NCBI GenBank assembly: GCA_902729315.2
Contig: LR746277.1
Coordinates: forward strand, 1,307,001 to 1,371,000
DNA length: 64,000 bases
Direction: 5' to 3'
DNA from: Spirodela intermedia
Lineage: Eukaryota > Streptophyta > Magnoliopsida > Alismatales > Araceae
In this document: positions 23,579 to 36,870 of the stretch, piece by piece
Layout: each line of letters begins with the position of its first letter
How positions within the stretch are numbered: position 1 is the stretch's first letter
The notes under the pieces: model-generated
What the model was told of the DNA's origin: nothing
Databases searched by the model: none
Seen by the model: the letters and a program-made list of their open reading frames with translations, nothing else
Program-made: the position numbers and the translations under genes

Positions 23579-26193
23579 ATGACGACCGAAAGCTGCGGTT
23601 TCTTCTGCAGATTGTTCCCCCCGTGGAGAATGGGGGCTTCTTCTCGTCTTCCTCTTGGGCTTCTGCTGGTGGTGGCTGTGGCTCTGCTTCTGTTGGCGCC
23701 GCCGTTTCCGGCGGCGGCGCTGACCCCGGACGGGGTGCTGCTTCTGGGCTTCAAGTACGGGGTGGTAAGCGACCCCTTGGCGGTGCTTTCCTCCTGGAAG
23801 TACGACGACGAAAACCCCTGCAACTGGAACGGCGTCTCCTGCGCCGCCATTCCCGGCGAGAATGGCACCTCGCGAGTCGTCGGCCTCGGCCTCCCCAACG
23901 CCCGTCTTCTCGGCTCCATAGGTGGCGACCTCGGCCTGATCCAGCACCTCCGCCACCTCGATCTCTCCGGCAACTCCCTCAGCGGCTCCCTCCCCTCTTC
24001 CCTCTTCCTCCGCAACTCCTCCTCCGCCGCCGCCGCCACCTCGTCGGAGCTCCGCGTGCTGTCCCTCGCCGGTAACGAGATCTCCGGTAGCATCCCCGAG
24101 GTCCCCGCCGGCGCCATGACCGACCTGCAGCTGCTCAACCTCTCCGACAACGCCCTCACGGGGGTCCTCCCCGCCGGCGTCTTCTCCCTCCCGAACCTCA
24201 CCGTACTCTCCCTGTCCGGCAACTACCTCTCTGGCGGCCTCGCTGGCGGGGGACTACCTCGCGCAGAGTTCGTCGATCTCAGCTCCAACCTCATCAACGG
24301 CACCCTTCCGAGGGACCTCGTCGCCAGCGATTCCAGTCGCCTCCGGTACCTGAACCTCTCCTACAACAAGCTCTCCGGCGAGATCCCAGCGAGTTTCGCC
24401 GGCGAGCTCCCCTCCGGCGCCGTTGTCGACCTCTCCTTCAACAATCTCGCCGGCAAGATCCCCGATTCAGGTCCTCTCCTCTACCAGAACCCGGCTTCCT
24501 TTGAAGGAAACATGGCGCTGTGTGGTCCGCCGCTGAAGATTCTCTGCCCCGTGCCCTCGACACCGTCGCCGAACGCCGCCGCAGCAGCGGCGCCGGCTGC
24601 TCCGGCTGTCGCCGAGTCGCCGCCGGCTTTCGCCGCCATACCCAAGACGGTGGGCGGCGGCACCCACTCCAGGGAGCCGGGTGGTCAGAGAGGTCTCAAG
24701 CCCGCCACCATTGTGGGCATCATCGCCGCCGATCTGGGTGGAATCGCCCTCCTCTTCGTAGTGTTCTTCTACGTTTACAGGGCCAAGAAGCGGCGCCAGC
24801 AACGGCAGCAGCAGCAGCAGCAGTGGGCGACGAAGCCATGGCCGTCGCCGTCGACCGCCGCGCACGGCGGCGCCGCCGGCGGAGGAGGGGGGAGAGGAGG
24901 ATTCTCGCTCCTGTGTTTGGGCAGGAAGAGGGGTGACCAAAGCGAGGGGACCTCCACCTGCTCCGACACGGACGCCGAGTCACTGGAGAAAGCGGAGCAG
25001 AGGAAGAAGGCGGCGGCGGCGCTGGCGGCGCCGCCGCAGCAGAGCGGCGTGCTGGTGACTGTGGACGGGGAAGCGGAGCTGGAGCTGGAGACCCTGCTCA
25101 AGGCCTCGGCCTACATCCTCGGTGCAAGGGGCTCCAGCATCATGTACAAGGCGGTGCTGGCCGACGGCACCGCGCTGGCGGTGCGCCGCATCGGAGAAAC
25201 CGGCGGCGCCGTCGAGAAGCTGCGCGACTTCGAGGCCCAGGTCCGCACCATCGCCAAGCTCCGCCACCCCAACCTGCTCAGCATCCGCGGGTTCTATTGG
25301 GGCGCCGACGAGAAACTCCTGATCTACGACTACCTCCCCAACGGCAGCCTCGCCAACATCTCCTACCGTAAGCTCTCTCTCTCCGATCGGCGTAGTCCTA
25401 TCCAGTAGAAGCAACAGGAAGACGACCGGATTTCTGACCAGTCTTCCGCCGCCTCTTTTCAGGGAAGATGGGGACTTCGCCGTTCCATCTGCCATGGGAG
25501 AACCGGCTGAGGATAGCGAGGGGCGTGGCGAGGGGCCTCGCCTACCTGCACGAGAAGAAGTGTGTCCACGGGAACGTGAAGCCCAGCAACATCCTGCTTC
25601 GCCACGACATGGAGCCCCTCGTCGGAGACTTCGCCATCGAGCGGCTCGTCGCCGGCGGCGGCGGCGGCACGCCGAGCTTCTCTGCGCGGCATTTCGGGAG
25701 TAAGCGCTCGACCTTGTCGCAGAACAGCCAGCCGGAGACGCCGGCTCCGGGGGGGCCCGCCGCCAGCCCTTGCCTCTCCTGCGGCGGCGCCGCCGGCGGG
25801 GGGGACTCGTCGGCGGCGGCATCGCCGTACCATGCGCCGGAGTCGCTGAAGAACCTGAAGCCCAGCAGCAAGTGGGACGTGTACTCCTTCGGGGTGCTGC
25901 TGCTGGAGCTGCTCGCCGGAAGGGTCTTCTCCGCTGCCGAGCTCTGCCAGTGGAGCGGCGGGTTCGCCGCCGAGGAGGGCCACCGCGTGCTGAGGATGGT
26001 TGACCCGGCGATCCGTGGGGACGTGGTGGGGGACGACGAGAACCTCTTGAGCTGCTTCAGGTTGGCCTTCTCCTGCGCTGCCGCCCCCCCCCAGAAGCGG
26101 CCCTCCATGAAGGAGGCCTCGCAGCAGCTCGACAGATCTCTCCCTCTCTCTCCTCTCCCCCGCCACCACCACCACCGCCATGAATTCTCTTGA
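23579..26193 (+). CDS. LRR receptor-like kinase, probable pseudokinase (At4g34220/At2g15300 type)
   Basis: Two exons, 23579-25367 and 25463-26193, give 839 aa. A signal peptide (hydrophobic about residues 24-47) is followed by an LRR N-terminal cap ending NPCNWNGVSC (79-88), leucine-rich repeats to about 305, an alanine/proline-rich linker, one membrane span (about 377-400), a basic QQQ-rich stop-transfer segment and a kinase-like domain (about 510-805). The ectodomain should face the apoplast. Three catalytic signatures are altered: the VAIK lysine is Arg (AVRRIG, 534-539), HRD is HGN (632-634) and DFG is DFA (652-654). Catalysis is therefore unlikely, and the protein probably signals by binding partners. 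The single intron at the kinase 'NIS-Y-R' position and linker style match this subfamily. A CAG run encodes the glutamine tract at about 420. An upstream ATG is used because its frame is continuous; Met18 is a possible alternative start. Confidence 0.9.
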
Positions 26194-27009
26194 CGAAGCC
26201 CGTCTCTTTCTCTCTCTCCTCTCCTCTCTCTTGATCGCTTCTCTCTGTCTGTGGTTCTGTGTAGCCTGGTAATTCGCTGATCATCTGCTCTTGCACATTG
26301 ACTTTTTTTCCATCATACACAAAGGTCTTCAAAGGAACGAGCTGGTTTGCACTGAATTGACCCGCGTACTTCGCGGTATTGACCCCAATGTGAACCTGTT
26401 CATGTTTTTACGTGCCCACGTGGACGGTAAGTTCCTGCCTTACTGTCATCCTCTTTCCCTCTTTGATTCTCAGCTTTAATGATTTCCGGACCGTCGGGTG
26501 GAAATTAAATGCTCCGTCAAGGACGTCGCTTCAGAGACTTTCTCTCTCATTACGTCATCGAGCTAGTTAGGAAGGCTACTGACGCAGTCACTCTCTCTCT
26601 CTTCCTCCCTCTATCTCTCTCTCTCTCTCTCTCGTCATAGGGTCATTAGAGTGAGAAACAGTCAGTTCCACAGAGCAACAAGGTCACGGCCGAATCTAGA
26701 GAGGCACTGACGTCGTCCCCTTCGGTGAAAAAATTAGCGGCACTGATTTGATTGTGACGGAAACGCTTAAAGATAATCCTAACGCAAGTCAACGCCGTCT
26801 GATCCCAACTGACAGCCCCCGCCGCTGCCTTCACCGATGCCAATGGCCGTCGACGCCGGAAAGACTCCGCTACCAGACGCCGGCCTCCGGCCGCCGCCGC
26901 CAGTTCCATCAAAGTGAGCTAGCTGGGCTGCCGTCCTCCCATCACAGAACCAGTTGCAGATAAGGACGATGTCTTAAAATCTTTTGTTTACAAAGTGATC
27001 CATGTGTTT

Positions 27010-27049
<40 letters not shown>

Positions 27050-29254
27050 AACATTCTTTTTAAAAATATGTTTGTGATGGTTCTTCTTTTTAGGACAAAA
27101 TATGAGGGTATTTAAACTCAGTATCAATTACTTACGTCTTCCATGACTGTTACTCCCAAAATATTTACACTATTTCTAAAAAATCAGCACCATGTAGCAA
27201 TCATCTTCAACAATTTATCTACACTATAAAAAAACCTTTTTTATTTATTTATTTCGATGAAGAACTTCCATCTCTGAGCATGTAGTCCCCATCTACGGTT
27301 TTGGGTGCCCTCAAGTTGCATCGTTAATGCATAAGGTCCTCTAAATTGGACATATAGCGTAAGAGTCGTTAGTACAAGGGGCCAGCCCCTTCAAGATGAC
27401 CTTACAAAGCCATTAATAAAATGGTACACGTCTACCAGTACCAAAGAGAGTTTACTTCCTCTCAATGAGAGAAATGAGTTATGGATGGCAAATTAACCTT
27501 AGACTGATCTAATTATTTTTCTTGTAGTTTCACGAAGGGTATAAATTTTAGCAATCAAGAGGGGAGGATGTTAATTGGATTGTAAATGATCCAATGTTAT
27601 AACTTGGATATATATATATATAATTGTGAAGACTTTAGAATGAGAAAATAAAGAAAAAGGCACGAGTATGTTGCTTGGTCGAGATGGCGATGTGCTGAAA
27701 AGGGTAGGAAGCCTGACTGGTTATGTATCATTGATGCAAACTTGGGGCCCAAAACTATAGCTCAACATAAGTGGAACCCACTTGACATGACGGGTGATCA
27801 TCTATGACATCAATCAGTGTGTAGCTACATTGGTTTAGGTTCATCTACTTTCATGCTCAAGAAGTTGCAATTTTTGGAACCCACTTTGAATAACCCATCA
27901 AACAAAATTGTGCTTCTAAAGATTTCTAATGAACAAAGTACACTACCACATCCCATTCCTCTATGGCTTTGCAAATGTGAATTTAATGCTTCACTGTGCA
28001 AGCATGTTGATATAGATCGGAGGATAAATTCAGATAGATGATTGATGTTTTTTGTGCCCCATGATCAATGAACTTGATTCTATTTGAGTTCATTCCCTAA
28101 AGGACATAAATGATTGGGTTAGATATAAGTCTAGAGATATCATAAATAGTGGTCATAAAAGATTATCATATGGAGCACTATACAGAACTTTTAAATGATT
28201 CTTTCACTATGAACGTGGGGTACAATGTGATCATGTTTATGAGAGTTTATTTTTAAATGTGGCAAATATAAAACACTTTCTTCCTAATTTCTAGGTATTT
28301 GATGGGTTTAAAATCAGAAAAATATTGTATTTTAGATTTCCTAGTTCCAAAGTTTTGGTGGATTATGAACGGCTGATTTAGGAAGCGAACCAAGTCCAAG
28401 TCCAAGCTCTCAGGCATGAGTTGGATTTTTGCTTATAAGAAGATTCGTTTTAATGCTGTATAAGCATGTGTCGAGCGATTAACGGGCCTGGACATACTTA
28501 TAATCATGGATACTGATGGTAGAAATAATTTTTCGAATTTCTCCATCAAAAACCAGTTACTGTCTCAGAAGTCGAGCCAGATTCAGTCCTCATTGGAAGT
28601 TGAACAGCAGCCCATATCTTACTGCATCAAAACTCACAATTTTCTTTAAAATACTGTTTGCTTTTAATGAAGGTCTTCTTGGATGTTTCGTCTGCATCTT
28701 TTGACGTTCTTTCCTGCGTGCGCTTGCAGGAGCGACGCCATGGCCGTGGCGTAGATATATTCTTCTGTTTACAGTACCTTCGCGCCGATAGAGGTCGCAG
28801 TCTCTCTGCGTTTCGTCACGCCGACGACGTCGAAGATCCTCAACGACGGGGCTTTCGACAGGATAAATATTAGGGGGGGGGGGGGCGGCATGGAGATCTG
28901 GATTCGTCGTTCTGGTTCTTCTCCTTCCCCGGATCGACGGATGCTCGCTCCTAGCCTGAATGGCGGCGGCGCTCACCTCTGGCGCTGCAGGTTGAGTTTG
29001 ATTTGTTCCGGCAGGAACCTCCGGTGGCGGATGAGCACCGTGCAAGCGCCGGAAGGGATGGCGACTGGGATAGCTGAGACGGCGGTGAAGATCCCTGAAG
29101 GGGGAGCTCGCTGCCACCGAGGTCAACGCTCCCATTGTGCCCGGCAAGGTAAGCCAGACTGATTCCAATCTTCACGTCCTCCAGTAAGTTGGGGAAGCGG
29201 ACGTCAACCTGGACGGCAGCATCGTCCTGTGCCCGCAGGTCTATCAGTGGGGCA
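26194..29254. other. Intergenic region, including GC patches next to the retrotransposon nest
   Basis: The receptor kinase 3' UTR lies in the first few hundred bases. A CT tract lies near 26591-26633, then a GC-rich patch at 26640-26950 with no recognised product. An AT repeat lies at 27014-27047. From 27060 to 28500 the DNA is AT-rich. From 28560 to 29250 it becomes GC-rich again, with a poly-G run near 28874-28886 and a plausible splice acceptor at about 28730. No protein family is recognised on either strand. The GC-rich part stops abruptly where copia sequence begins. Confidence 0.4.
27014..27047. repeat. (AT)n microsatellite
   Basis: A pure AT dinucleotide run of 17 units downstream of the receptor pseudokinase. 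Confidence 0.9.
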
Positions 29255-31409
29255 GGATAAATATATTATTGTCCTTTTAAATAATCTGAACCCTAAAAAA
29301 ATAATGAAGTAAATTTAAACCTATCATCTTAAATTTGGACATCATGTAAAAAGAATGAGATACCTGTTATGTAATACCATCTACATATATGCACATAAGA
29401 AAAAAGTCATTTTCTTTCATCTTTATATAGAGAGTTGGTTCACTTTCACTTCTATAAAAATTATTCTTACAAAGATAATAATATTTTTTTAACATCATAT
29501 CATGTGTTTAGCATTTATTTGTGTATGCAAATTATTTTTTTTAACATATAGATTTCATTTTCTTATCAATCATAAATCTTCACATTACTCATAAATCTTC
29601 ATCTAAATAATCATCTATAAATGTACATTTAACATCAAACTTAAATATTGACCATCTCATTTGTTCTATTAAAGTCAAAATAAATTTAAAATTTTCAAAT
29701 CTAGCAACAAAATAAAAAGGTTCAAAGTAGACAAAGATATTATTACACATTATTTTACAACAAGTCTCATCTTTTATTTCTGTACACCTTTATTTAAGTT
29801 CCATTTCAGTTGTAAACTTATTTCACACCAATGGCTTCATTATTCAGTGGTAGATATACAAGCTCCTATGTATCATTCTTGTTTATTGAAGTTTTTTCCT
29901 CCTTCATAAGTTTCTCTCATTCTTCCTTGACTTGAGTCTTTTCATAACTCATTTATTCTACAACTATAAAAGCAAAAATATATGAATCATATATGTCAAA
30001 TATTTCAGGTTTCTTAAAGTTGAATTTAAGGCTGAAATTATATTGGTTGTCTAGATTAAAATACATTTGGCACTCTCTCTAAGAAAACATTGATGAACTA
30101 GAGGCTTCAAGTGTCACAACTTCATTTATGTTGACCTTCATTTATTTTCAGGAAAACACATATCGAATTTAAGTTTTCTCTTAATTCTAAAAAATACTCT
30201 CATAAATAATTTATAACATTTATTTTCTTCATTAAAGCCAATATATTTATATATATTCCCCCTTTTGTATTCAAACTATGTTATGACCTTGATGGGCCTT
30301 ATGACAAAAGGAGTTAGAGGGCATGTGGGTCACATGACGCATAAGTCAAAGAGATATTAGGGACAGATTATAAATAGGAGGACATAATGTTTCTAGGGTT
30401 TCAAACATCAGCATCAAAGCAGTGCATTTTAAACCATGCAAACAACTAACAACGAGAAAATTGACATTCTCAAAAGGCCAACAAAGGGATTCCTAACTCA
30501 AGGGTTCATCCTCAAAATGGATTTAATATAACATTTTTATTTTTTGTCATCAATCTTCATTTATGTCTTGTTTTAGTTTTAGAGTCCAATAATATTATCA
30601 TCCTCATCAAAATCAATCAAGACATTTGCTACACAATTAAATATCTTTAAAGTATTTACACTGCAATTTATTTTGTACCATACTTCATAACAAGTCATAT
30701 TCAATACAGACTTGGTTGGAGAGATGATATGGAGATAAACTATTATTGTTACTATTTTTACTCAAAAATTATTTTGAAGTTAACTTTGACTAAGTATACC
30801 TATAGTCATTTCTATTATTTTTGTATGATTTCTTTCAGAAATATCATTTTCTTTTAGTTTTCTCAACTATTAGTTACCTACGGGTGTCATATTGTTTATA
30901 AAAGGTAAAAATTTATAAGATAAAAATTTCCCTCCTCAATCAATACAAAATATTTCTAAAATATGCAAAAACAAGAGCCTTAGCCTTTAGAAACTCGTAA
31001 AATATTTTAAACTTTTAAACAAAAAAAGTTCAACTCATCTAAGAAAAATAATAAGTAAATAATACAAAATATAAACTATTGTTTAAACTAGTACTTGTTG
31101 GGTAGAAAATATGTCTTAGTTTTAGTGTTGTTTTTCATAGAGTAGAAATAGTTTATTTTTATAATCATATCAAATTCAATAAGTATTAAAATCTTAAGAT
31201 GAAACATTGTTTTCCTAACTTATAATACATATTCATCTTTTCTTCGTGTTAATGAGTCACATGTCATCTTCAAAATGAGATTTATAATCCCACTCAATCA
31301 ATTGACCTAAACTACATAAATTATGTGTTGATTTAGGAACAAAGTATATGTCATGTACCAACTTCTTTATATTTTATTTTATTTCAACTTCAATGGATTT
31401 AATATTTTC

Positions 31410-31515
31410 TATCAAAATTCTTGCTTGATCTCCTTTTAAATCCAATGACAAAAATATGAAGAGATAAACATAGAAGGAAGAAAATCAACTAAAGTCATAA
31501 TTTTCAATTAACAAA
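31410..31515 (-). repeat. 3' LTR remnant of the inner copia element
   Basis: It matches the inner end of the LTR at 40602-40854 over about 100 bp, with scattered differences. Only the end of the LTR remains. Directly below 31410 the outer copia reading frame resumes. Confidence 0.65.
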
Positions 31516-31719
31516 AAAAAAATTGAGATAATATAATACTCAATGAACTACATATAAATATCTATATTTTTAAATTATATAAGAAAATTTATCACGCTCT
31601 TAGTAGAAATTATATTAGGATGTGTATAAGACCATTAAATTAATTTCCCAACATGTATTTGATAATTTTACTATTTACAACTAGACCTTCAAAATCATTG
31701 AAATTAAGAGTTAGATATG

Positions 31720-32031
31720 TCATAAGGTCCCAACCTTACAAGAGTCTGACATGTAAAATAGAGAGAAATAAGAAAAAGAAAGATGGAGATTAATCTGTGG
31801 TGGTTTAGAGGAGAGGGGATGTTATTGATTGCACACTCTTAGAGAGAAGATGAGATATCAAGCACAAAAGAGGTAGTGAGGTAAGGAGAGCGAGGGATCA
31901 CTCGATGTACCTTAGTTATTTCATGCTTGTACTCGTGTCTCACCCCTTAGTTCTTATGTTAGGGTTTGTCATATTGGGCTAAGCACTATATTTTCCTGAG
32001 CCTTAGATAGAAAGTGAGTGGTTCTTTATCA
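31720..32031 (-). repeat. 3' LTR of the gypsy element
   Basis: It shares 'ataaggtcccaaccttaca', 'gatatcaagcacaaaagagg' and 'gccttaga' with the copy at 36545-36870. The two LTRs differ at many positions and by small indels, which indicates an old insertion. Confidence 0.8.
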
Positions 32032-35000
32032 ATACTACCTTTGTCCATAGTCAACTTCTCTTCAAACTAGAATTTTATGAATTATGTCTTGAACTTTGTT
32101 GTCAATTTTTATGTAGCTTCAAACTTAGACAGGCCTTTCCATTTTATGAGGAGAAACCTATCTGATGAGATCATTTTGGAGCTAAATATGTGATATGGCT
32201 CGAGCAATACTTCTTCTCTTCTGTGAGGATGCTCGAGAGTGGTTGAAGTGATACATCTAATACCAAGGCTCTCTACAACTACAATACATGAAAAACTAAA
32301 TGGATGGTAATATATTGTGGTAGCTCAAGTTGGTATGCCTCATATCTTACCTTCTAAAGGACAATATAAAGTTTAAAAATATCAGGGCCCAATTTCTCAT
32401 TCACATGTTATGCTAAGGTTCACATCTTGTAGGATTTAAATTTGAGGTAGACAACTTCACTAACCTCAAACTACACTATTTTTTAATATTTGTCGACTTG
32501 AAACTTCATATAGAATTACATTCATGCCAAATGATTCATGAGAAGAGCAAGGATTTAATCACATTTCAACATCTTACAAACCTCATTGCATGGAGATGAC
32601 AAAGATCCGTAATGGATGATAGTGGAAGGGTCTTGACCATAAAACCACCTGAAATAAAAACATTTATATGGATGTGTGGTGAGTAATGTTGAAGCTCAAT
32701 TCTATCTAATAAGAACCATGTGCTCTATTCTTTAGGCTTATCATTTATAAAACAACACAAATATCTTTCCAAACTATAGTTGACTAAATCAATTTGACTA
32801 TCTATCTCTAGTTGTTAAGCAGAATTCTTTGTAGTGAGTGGAGCTCCTCTCAAAAAAAGTTAGTGAAGCTATTATTACAATTCGAAACAATAGAGAAGAA
32901 AAAATTATGTAGGCATATGACCTCTTTGACAAAATTAGTCACCACATCTTTGACTAACAATAAGTATTTACTTCAAAGTATGTAGTGGTTATAATTATTA
33001 AGGTAATCCACAATCACTATAATTGTGTCAACTTCCTTAAACTTGAGTAATTTCTTCACAAAGTTTGTGGAGATGTCTTTTCATATCTAATTTGAGATTT
33101 GTAGTGGTTGTAGTAATCTTATTAGAGCAAGTGTGGAGGATTTGAATCAAAGACAAATAGAACATTAGTTGATGTGAGTTTTCACATCCGTCTATATTTC
33201 ATAACAGAAAAAAATTTAAGCTAGTTGTAAATATGCTGTCAAGAAACTAACATTGATCCTCAATGACTTGACATATAATTCCACCAATAAATTTAGAATA
33301 AGAATCGATGACCTTAGTAATGTCAACATGTCCTTATATAACAAAAGGTCATTCACAAATATGTAATATGGGTCGGTTAGTGTATCTTAATCTATTATTT
33401 AGATGATGTTAGCGAGGTGTTGACCATTTAACACTTCTTATTTTTCCATGTCTAAGTCCAACTACTTTGTGATAGAGATTAAAAATATCATGAGATCTTT
33501 TTAGGTTGGGGCATCTAAATAAAGCATTTGCCACCTTATTGTGACAGCCCTCCTTATATTAAATGATGAATAAATATCCCATGAGCTTTGACACTCACTT
33601 ATCATATTGATTGTGCACATCTCACTAATCAAATAAATATTTGATGTTATATTAGTCCATGTAAATGTTGAATTAGTAGAACATCAAGTAATACTTTCAC
33701 TTTTAGACAACAAAAATAATAACCATCAGCTCTCTTTCATAAGTTGACTAGACACAACCTGAAGGAGGTAAGGTCATGCTGAAAAAAGTCACTAGTTGTT
33801 CTTTTTACATCATAACAACTCTCACATCCAACTATGATGCATCACTTTTCAATATAAAAGGTTAAGAGAAATCATGAAAAATCAATACTAGTGTGGTGAC
33901 CATGGCACACTCAAGGTCCTCAAACACATTGTATATACATTCAGATCACTTAAAAGTATCCTTCTTTAAGAAGAACGTGAGTTATTAAAAAAATTTGACA
34001 GAGCCTTCCACAAATCACATATAATAACTTGTTAAGCCTAAGAATCTCCAGAGTTGTCATAAGTTATGTGGGATCAACCACTCCTAGATGTCTTTAATTT
34101 TTCATTTGTCTACGGTCACTCTTTTGGTTTAGATCTAGTGACCTAAGTATTCTATTTGATGTTAAAAAAAAGAGCATTTCTTAGTATTCGTCATTAATTT
34201 ATGTTCTACAGTAAAGTGAAATACTATATGTTGATGTTCTTTGTACTCTTATCTAGATCTGTTGAAAACTAATATGCTATCAAAGAATGCCAAAATTATG
34301 TGCCTCAAATGTGGTTGAAAAATCAAGTTCAAAAGATATTAGAACATAGTCGTGGCATTAGAAAGCCCAAAGGACATCACCAAGTACTTGTAATTGCCTT
34401 GGTGGGTACAAAATATTGTCTACATACAAATATAATAATAACTCGATTTAAAGTCAACTACCTAATAAGAAGAAATATGTTTGGTATAGTAAACTTGTTT
34501 AAAGTTATATAATCGATGTAAAAATGTCACGAGTTGTCATTCTTCTTAACTAAGAGAGTATGACTAAAATATGAGATGTTGAAAGACTAGATGATGCTTT
34601 ATTTGAGTTGTTATAATAGAAGTTTCTCTAGTTCATTTTTCTAGAAGTGAGAGCACCGATATACCCATTAATGTTCTAATATTGTGTCAATGAGTAATGA
34701 GATAATATGGTTGATCGGCCAAGTTGAAGGTAATGTATATATTCTTGTAAACACAATTGAAAAGTGATGATGCAAAGACTGAAAAAATGCATCATGTATC
34801 TCTATATCTAGTGATGCACCCAAAAGTGTGGAGTAGTGAAGCTTCACACTTGTTTTTATCTTAGTGTCGTGCCACCTATCTTGCACACACGTCTCGTGTC
34901 CAAGTCTCTTCAAAGTACATGTTGTACTCTATCTTTATAGAAGTGCAACATGAGGAGCTCGTAGTTCATGTGTACTCATCCTAAGATGCATAGCCACTAA

Positions 35001-36528
35001 GTATCTAATATAACTTTAATGCAAATATGATCTAAGAGGTAGGAAGTCTTGGACAATGGTGTAGTCCTAAATAACTAGAAGGGTAGTGTATAAGTACTTC
35101 TCTTTTGTTGTGTCATCCCCATACATGATGTTGTAAGGAGTCACTCATGAGGTAAAAATGTCAAGTTGCTTGATGAGATTGCGTCATATAAAATTGTTGG
35201 TAGCTCTTCCATTGATCATGGCCTTGATATTAGTGTTATAGACACTAGTTCACATTTGCAAAGACCCATTGGTAGGCGTGCCCAATATAGATGATAGAGT
35301 GATTTAGACCATGGTGAGTGTGGCTGTTATCTCTTAATTTGCAGCAACTTGTAGAAAATCATCTTTAGGCATCTCATTGTCTTTTTCATCATCTTGTACA
35401 ATGTAAATACATAGCTCCTTCATGCAACAATGTATAGGTGTGAACCTTTCGTTATACCAAAAACATAACCCTTGTGCTATGCAAGCTTGAAACTCTATCT
35501 TAGTTAGTCTCAACTAATGCCTCAAGCTCTCATGCGATCGGTGTGACTCCCCATCTCACTGATGTAGAATCACCTAAAACACATCTTCACCCTTGTTGTC
35601 CCTATGTGAGATGCGCATATATCATTGTCCTTTTTTTTGGGAAGAGTTTTCTTACTTGTGATTTAAGTCTTTCACAAAAGCCACAAAATTGATTTTCTAT
35701 TACAAAGTTGAAATCTTGGACATCATGCAAGCATCATGATTTAGAGTACTTCAGCTTGACCTAAATCTCAAGCTTGAGAGCCCCTAAAAATCTTTACATC
35801 AAAACATCCAGATGGAGATGTATGATGAAACCCACTAAGTGATCGATTTTTTTGATCAACTCTTCAATAGAGCCACTTTGATTCATGTGTCATAGGTATT
35901 AGTAGGTGTTGTCTCGAGTGTAGCCAAAATGATAGGTTAGTTAGCACTTGAAATCCTTCAAATCTCATAAACTAAAATATCGGTCACACTAATTGAATCA
36001 TGAGAGTGTTTTACTATCCAAATATGTCATGATGGTATAGAGGCATTATCATCATCTGTTGAGTTGAGATGGAAAAATTGTTCCACCCTAAGGAGCCATC
36101 CCTTAGGGTTTTCCCCCATGAAAAGAGAGATTTTTGTCTTTTTTACAGACATGATGGGAGACATGGTAGGGGCTAGAGGCACCCTTGGTCAATCCCAAGC
36201 GAGGTTTAGTAGCTGCACCAATCATCAAACTTGTCTCTAAAAGGGTCCTCCTCTAGCATGTCTTCGTTGTTGGGCCACGAATGGGAGTGCCGATGATCCT
36301 CTTATGCTCTACCATGACCCAAAAGAAGAAGTTCATTTGTCAAATTGGGCCTCCAAGGACCCCACATCTGAGGTGGATGCACTTGGGTGATACAGTCCCA
36401 TGAGTAGGGTAGTGATGGATGAGATTCAGTCCTCCATATGTTAGATCTTGACAATTAAGTCATCAAATCTAGCCTCTAGATGCTCCATTCTAACCCAAGT
36501 GAGTCATTTAATCATCAACTCACGAACA

Positions 36529-36542
36529 AAGGCTCTGATACT
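36529..36542 (-). other. Primer-binding site of the gypsy element
   Basis: The minus strand reads TTAGTATCAGAGCC, one change from the usual TGGTATCAGAGCC complementary to initiator methionine tRNA. It is next to the inner end of the 5' LTR. Confidence 0.7.
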
Positions 36543-36544
36543 AA

Positions 36545-36870
36545 TGATAAGGTCCCAACCTTACAAGACATATGAAAGGGAAGGGAAAAGAGTATGTCAT
36601 GCAAAATAGAGAGAAGGGAAAAGAGAAGACAAAAATTGGTCTACAGTGGTCTAGAGGAGAGGGGATTTTCGTGGTTGTGCACCTAAGAGAGAAAAGGAGA
36701 TATCAAGCACAAAAGAGGTAGGGAGGCCAAGGAGAGGGAGAACCACTCAATATACCTTGTTCTTTCATGCCTATACTCATGCCCCTCTCATGGCTCTTAT
36801 GTGAGGGTTGGCCATTATGGGCTGGGCTACTATGCCTTATTGGGCCTTAGACAATAAGTGAGCACTTCTA
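36545..36870 (-). repeat. 5' LTR of the gypsy element
   Basis: On the plus strand it starts TGATAAGGTCCC next to the primer-binding site and matches 31720-32031 along its length. A degenerate 4-5 bp 'tatg' lies outside both LTRs and may be the target-site duplication. Confidence 0.8.

Larger units (their letters stand above)
31720..36870 (-). mobile_element. Ty3/gypsy retrotransposon with both LTRs, nested in copia
   Basis: Two direct repeats (31720-32031 and 36545-36870) flank about 4.5 kb of minus-strand gypsy pol relics. In order from the 5' end there is a zinc-knuckle/protease linker with GLCFWYNERFTP (about 35435-35476), then a protease block with GRATNNFI (about 35190-35235). The reverse transcriptase end RFLGLTSYY (about 34016-34053, family 'RGFLGLTGYYRRF') and RNase H with PFILKSDAS (about 33840-33877, family 'PFxxxTDAS') follow, then weak integrase text to about 32450. 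The primer-binding site TAGTATCAGAGCC lies just inside the 5' LTR. All frames have stops, so the element is inactive. The two halves of the surrounding copia reverse transcriptase region lie on either side of it. Confidence 0.88.

Noticed and set aside
24467-24940. Long open frames on the minus strand and in other plus frames within the receptor kinase exon
   Set aside because: These are shadows caused by the very GC-rich coding sequence. The plus-strand LRR kinase frame explains the region.
28590-29168. 192-codon minus frame next to the copia element
   Set aside because: It is Arg/Pro-rich with no domain and overlaps equally open frames on the other strand, so it is not called as a gene.
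30250-30560. Possible solo LTR with TATA-like 'ttataaatagg'
   Set aside because: No paired copy or clear TG...CA ends with a target duplication could be found. It lies inside the outer copia region, so the call is not supported.
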